DNA of 64,000 nt from Actinomycetes bacterium (GTDB lineage Bacteria > Actinomycetota > Acidimicrobiia > Acidimicrobiales > Ilumatobacteraceae), in the NCBI GenBank assembly GCA_025360105.1, contig JANYCT010000052.1, forward strand, positions 1 through 64,000, written 5' to 3'. The translations under genes were made by a program, and so were the position numbers. Under the pieces are notes generated by a model, which ran no database searches, had not been told where the DNA came from, and saw only the letters and a list, made by a program, of their open reading frames with translations. Of this stretch, positions 61,573 to 64,000 are shown piece by piece; positions within the stretch are counted from its first letter, which is position 1; every line of letters starts with the position of its first letter.

Positions 61573-62073
61573 CTACCACGTGAGGCGCACAGGTACTGGC
61601 GCGTCGATGAGCGCGCCGATCTGTGAGTACTGCTCTGTGGACAGAATGATCACCAATCCGGGAGCCAGTGGCGCCGGGCCACGGTTCACGCACTTCACCA
61701 CATGTCCGTTGTCGCGATTCGTGACGGTGATGGTGGCCCCGAAGGGCACGTCGGGCGCTGAGCAGGAGTCGCCACCGATGCTTACGACCCGTTTGTACGA
61801 TGCGCCACCCTCGACGAACGCGCTCCGGTTCACTGCCGGCACCACGATCTGAATCACGGAGTGACGCGGGGGCGTGGTTGGCCCGTCGATGAAGATGGGT
61901 CCGTTCGTGCCGAATGGATCGTCGGCGGTGTCGACGGTGTGGCTGCCCAAGCCCTGGGGGGAATGAATGCCTGCAGCGGCGACATTGGCCGCGCCGGAGC
62001 CTGTTGATGCCTCGCTTCGGCTGAGGAGCCAGATGGCAGGCAGAGCAATGAGCGTTGCGATCGTGGCGAACAC
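61573..62073 (-). CDS. Exported double-psi beta-barrel-like protein at the rpfB position
   Basis: About 166 residues from GTG 62073; an AGGAG lies further upstream before an in-frame CTG, so the true start may be about 12 codons earlier. One N-terminal hydrophobic segment (IATLIALPAIWLLS) anchors or exports it. The C-terminal part (RVVSIGGDSCSAPDVPFGATITVTNRDNGHVVKCVNRG in pieces, then LVIILSTEQYSQIGAL) resembles the RlpA/expansin double-psi beta-barrel seen in cell-wall proteins, with two Cys that could bond. It sits between tatD and rsmA, where mycobacteria carry rpfB. No transglycosylase (Rpf) domain is present. Confidence 0.68.
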   Translation of the reverse strand: MFATIATLIALPAIWLLSRSEASTGSGAANVAAAGIHSPQGLGSHTVDTADDPFGTNGPIFIDGPTTPPRHSVIQIVVPAVNRSAFVEGGASYKRVVSIGGDSCSAPDVPFGATITVTNRDNGHVVKCVNRGPAPLAPGLVIILSTEQYSQIGALIDAPVPVRLTW

Positions 62074-62157
62074 CAGTCGGCGACGGTCGGTAACGTCGAG
62101 ATTCAGCGCGACTCCTGAGGCGAACGTGGTTGGCGGGGCCCGCCAACCAACTTGAGG

Positions 62158-62922
62158 CTACGGAGCGAGTCGTGGGAACGCAAGGCAGGTGGTGGCCGTC
62201 GTGGCGTGGGCGATGCTGTCTGCGTCGACCCCTCGCAGCGATGCGATCGATGCTCCGACCAGCGCCACGTTGGCCGGTTGGTTGGCTTTGCCACGATGCG
62301 GCACTGGCGCAAGGTAGGGGCTGTCGGTCTCGATGAGCATTCGATCAAGCGGACACAGCTGCGCAGCCTGCTGTAGATCGACCGCTGTTTTGAAGGTGAC
62401 GATGCCCGAGAAGCTGAGGAAGCCACCGAGGTCGAGACAGATTCTGGCCTCGGCCGGGCCACCGGTGAAGCAGTGGAAGATCGTGCGCTCAGGCATGCCT
62501 TCGGCACGTAACAGGTCGAAGGTGTCGTCCCACGCGTCACGTGTGTGGATCACCAATGGCAAGCCAAGTCGATGGGCAAGGCCGATCTGCTCGGCAAATG
62601 CCTGCCGCTGGGTATCGCGTGGCGAGTGGTCGTAGAAGTAATCGAGGCCGCACTCGCCAACTGCCACCACCTTGGGATGGTCGAACAACATTGCGATTGT
62701 CTCGACGCCGTTGATCGCGTCGTGGGGATGCAGACCAACCGTTGCCCACACACCATCGAACTGTTCGGCGACTGCAATGGCGTCGGTCGACGTGGCGAAA
62801 TCGCAGCCAACTGTGATCATCGTGGTGACATCGGCATCGCGTGCCGCTTGCACTGCGGCCGCAGCGCCTCCGGGAATGCGTTCGTCATGGAGATGACAGT
62901 GATTGTCGGTCCAGGTGGTCAT
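62158..62922 (-). CDS. tatD: TatD-family metal-dependent hydrolase (deoxyribonuclease)
   Basis: A 254-residue TIM-barrel hydrolase. The metal ligands are visible: NHCHLHD (HxH), VVAVGECGLDYFY (Glu), PLVIHTRDAWDD (His), IFHCFTGG (His) and LIETDSPYLAP (Asp). TatD enzymes are Mg-dependent 3'-5' exonucleases involved in DNA repair. It follows metG by 36 nt on the same strand, as in mycobacteria. Confidence 0.93.
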   Translation of the reverse strand: MTTWTDNHCHLHDERIPGGAAAAVQAARDADVTTMITVGCDFATSTDAIAVAEQFDGVWATVGLHPHDAINGVETIAMLFDHPKVVAVGECGLDYFYDHSPRDTQRQAFAEQIGLAHRLGLPLVIHTRDAWDDTFDLLRAEGMPERTIFHCFTGGPAEARICLDLGGFLSFSGIVTFKTAVDLQQAAQLCPLDRMLIETDSPYLAPVPHRGKANQPANVALVGASIASLRGVDADSIAHATTATTCLAFPRLAP

Positions 62923-62958
62923 GTGCGGTCAGCGGTCAGCGACAGGGCGGGGCCAGGA

Positions 62959-64000
62959 TCAGGCGGGGATCTGGCGGCGAGGGAACAGCGGCTCGCCCTT
63001 GGTGACCGTGAGGCCACCGGGGTACCCGCCCCATACCGCAGCTGCAGGAATGCGCTGATCACTCACCAGGCCCGGCAGGCCGATGCGATCCCATACCGCC
63101 TGCGATGTCTCGGGGATGGCAGGCGACGCCAGCACGGCAACGATGCGTAATGCCTCGAGCGCGTCGCCCATCACCTGGTCCACCTCGGCGCCCGGTTCGG
63201 TCTTCCACGGTTCGTTGGCCTCGAGATAGGCATTCGTGGCGCGGATGAGCGACCACGTGGCCTCGAGCGCTCGGCTGGGCTGCAGCGAGTCCCACGCTGT
63301 TGCTGTCTCGGACCATGCCACTGCTGCGGCAGGCGCCAACGGGCTGTCGGCCGCCGGAGCGGGTCCGATACCGTCGCACTTTTTGCTCACCACAGTGGCC
63401 ACCCGGCTGAGCAGGTTGCCGAGGTTGTTGGCGAGATCGCTGTTGTAGCGCGTGAGCAGACCCTCGTACGTGAAGTCGCCGTCGTGTCCGAATGCCGTCT
63501 CGGCGAGCACGTAATAGCGGAAGCCATCGACCCCGATGTCATCGACGAGATCGAGCGGGTTCACCACGTTGCCCGATGTCTTGCTCATCTTTTCGCCGCC
63601 AGACAGCAGCCAGCCGCCGATTCCCCAACCCTTGGGCAACTCCAAGCCAGCCGACATCAGCATCGCCGGCCAGTACACACAGTGATGACGGATGATGTCT
63701 TTGCCAATGAGGTGATAGTCCACCGGCCACCAAGCAGCGAAGCGGGCGTCGTCTGTGCCGTACCCCACTGCGGAGAGGTAGTTGGTGAGCGCGTCGAACC
63801 ACACATAGGCAACGTGCTTGGAGTCCCACGGCAACGGGATACCCCAACTCAGGCTGGTGCGACTGATCGAGAAGTCGCGTAGTCCGCCGCGGATGAGCCC
63901 GAGCGCCTCGTTCGCACGGAACTCGGGAGTCATCGCGCCGGGGTTCGCGCCGTAGTGGTCGAGCAGGCGATCCTGGAAACGCGAGAGGCGGAAGAAGTAG
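62959..64000 (-). CDS. metG: Methionine-tRNA ligase, C-terminal part (5' end beyond window)
   Basis: Open through the right edge; the visible 346 or so residues begin YFFRLSRFQDRLL. The catalytic-core segments SLSWGIPLPWD, YVWFDALTNYLSAVGYG and GKDIIRHHCVYWPAMLMS are followed by the KMSKS loop as GGEKMSKTSGN. The anticodon-binding helical domain ends with EPLFPRRQI. The N-terminal half with the HIGH motif lies outside. Starts the metG-tatD-DPBB-rsmA-ispE set. Confidence 0.96.
   Translation of the reverse strand, partial: YFFRLSRFQDRLLDHYGANPGAMTPEFRANEALGLIRGGLRDFSISRTSLSWGIPLPWDSKHVAYVWFDALTNYLSAVGYGTDDARFAAWWPVDYHLIGKDIIRHHCVYWPAMLMSAGLELPKGWGIGGWLLSGGEKMSKTSGNVVNPLDLVDDIGVDGFRYYVLAETAFGHDGDFTYEGLLTRYNSDLANNLGNLLSRVATVVSKKCDGIGPAPAADSPLAPAAAVAWSETATAWDSLQPSRALEATWSLIRATNAYLEANEPWKTEPGAEVDQVMGDALEALRIVAVLASPAIPETSQAVWDRIGLPGLVSDQRIPAAAVWGGYPGGLTVTKGEPLFPRRQIPA

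Overview
The window is high-GC DNA with dense genes, GTG and TTG starts and overlapping stop/start junctions. It looks like a chromosome segment of an actinobacterium; an Acidimicrobiia/Ilumatobacter-like member is my best guess, by inference only. The strongest argument is gene order. From 43.4 to 64 kb the order is ftsB(divIC)-eno-[membrane protein]-mazG-lipoprotein-mfd-[two ABC-F genes]-pth-rplY-prs-glmU-...-ispE-rsmA-[DPBB protein]-tatD-metG. This is close to the Mycobacterium tuberculosis Rv1007-Rv1024 neighbourhood. A 30-residue actinobacterial bS22 gene and an LPXTG surface protein agree with this.

0-1.5 kb: an AbiEi/DUF559-like gene flanked by REP-like palindromes, a 73-bp tandem repeat and a 15-bp x 8 tandem repeat.

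1.5-32.7 kb: one large methylamine/one-carbon locus. Choline is oxidised by BetA and BetB to glycine betaine. A non-pyrrolysine MttB-family methyltransferase, a corrinoid protein, a methyl-corrinoid:THF methyltransferase and a RACo-type activator would move one methyl group to tetrahydrofolate. Two FAD/GcvT fusion dehydrogenases with an electron transfer flavoprotein (EtfAB) handle dimethylglycine and sarcosine. The C1 units can be oxidised by a MetF-like reductase, FolD, Fhs and an NAD-linked molybdenum formate dehydrogenase, or passed to homocysteine by two BHMT-like methyltransferases. FolC, an IclR regulator and an MFS transporter complete the set. Two copies of the same imperfect palindrome lie upstream of the corrinoid operon and upstream of the metF-fhs-folD-fdh operon, so the two halves are probably co-regulated.

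The formate dehydrogenase is the most unusual object here. Its catalytic subunit is read through an in-frame TGA at the selenocysteine position, with a bacterial SECIS hairpin at the same spacing as in E. coli fdhF. Its N-terminal iron-sulfur half is a separate gene placed two genes downstream, after a fused NuoE-NuoF subunit.

32.7-38.7 kb: an accessory, partly decayed region. It holds a RibD-C reductase, small membrane proteins, a P-loop kinase, frameshifted membrane, Imm26-like and Doc genes, an intact antitoxin, and an ECF sigma factor with a probable anti-sigma factor.

38.8-42.6 kb: a secreted/anchored protein of unknown function and an orphan form II CoxL-like molybdoenzyme subunit.

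43-64 kb: core housekeeping genes as above. Two oddities are a 23-codon duplicated N terminus on Prs and a GlmU lacking most of its acetyltransferase domain. One tRNA-Gln(TTG) is present. No rRNA, CRISPR array, integrase or insertion sequence was seen.
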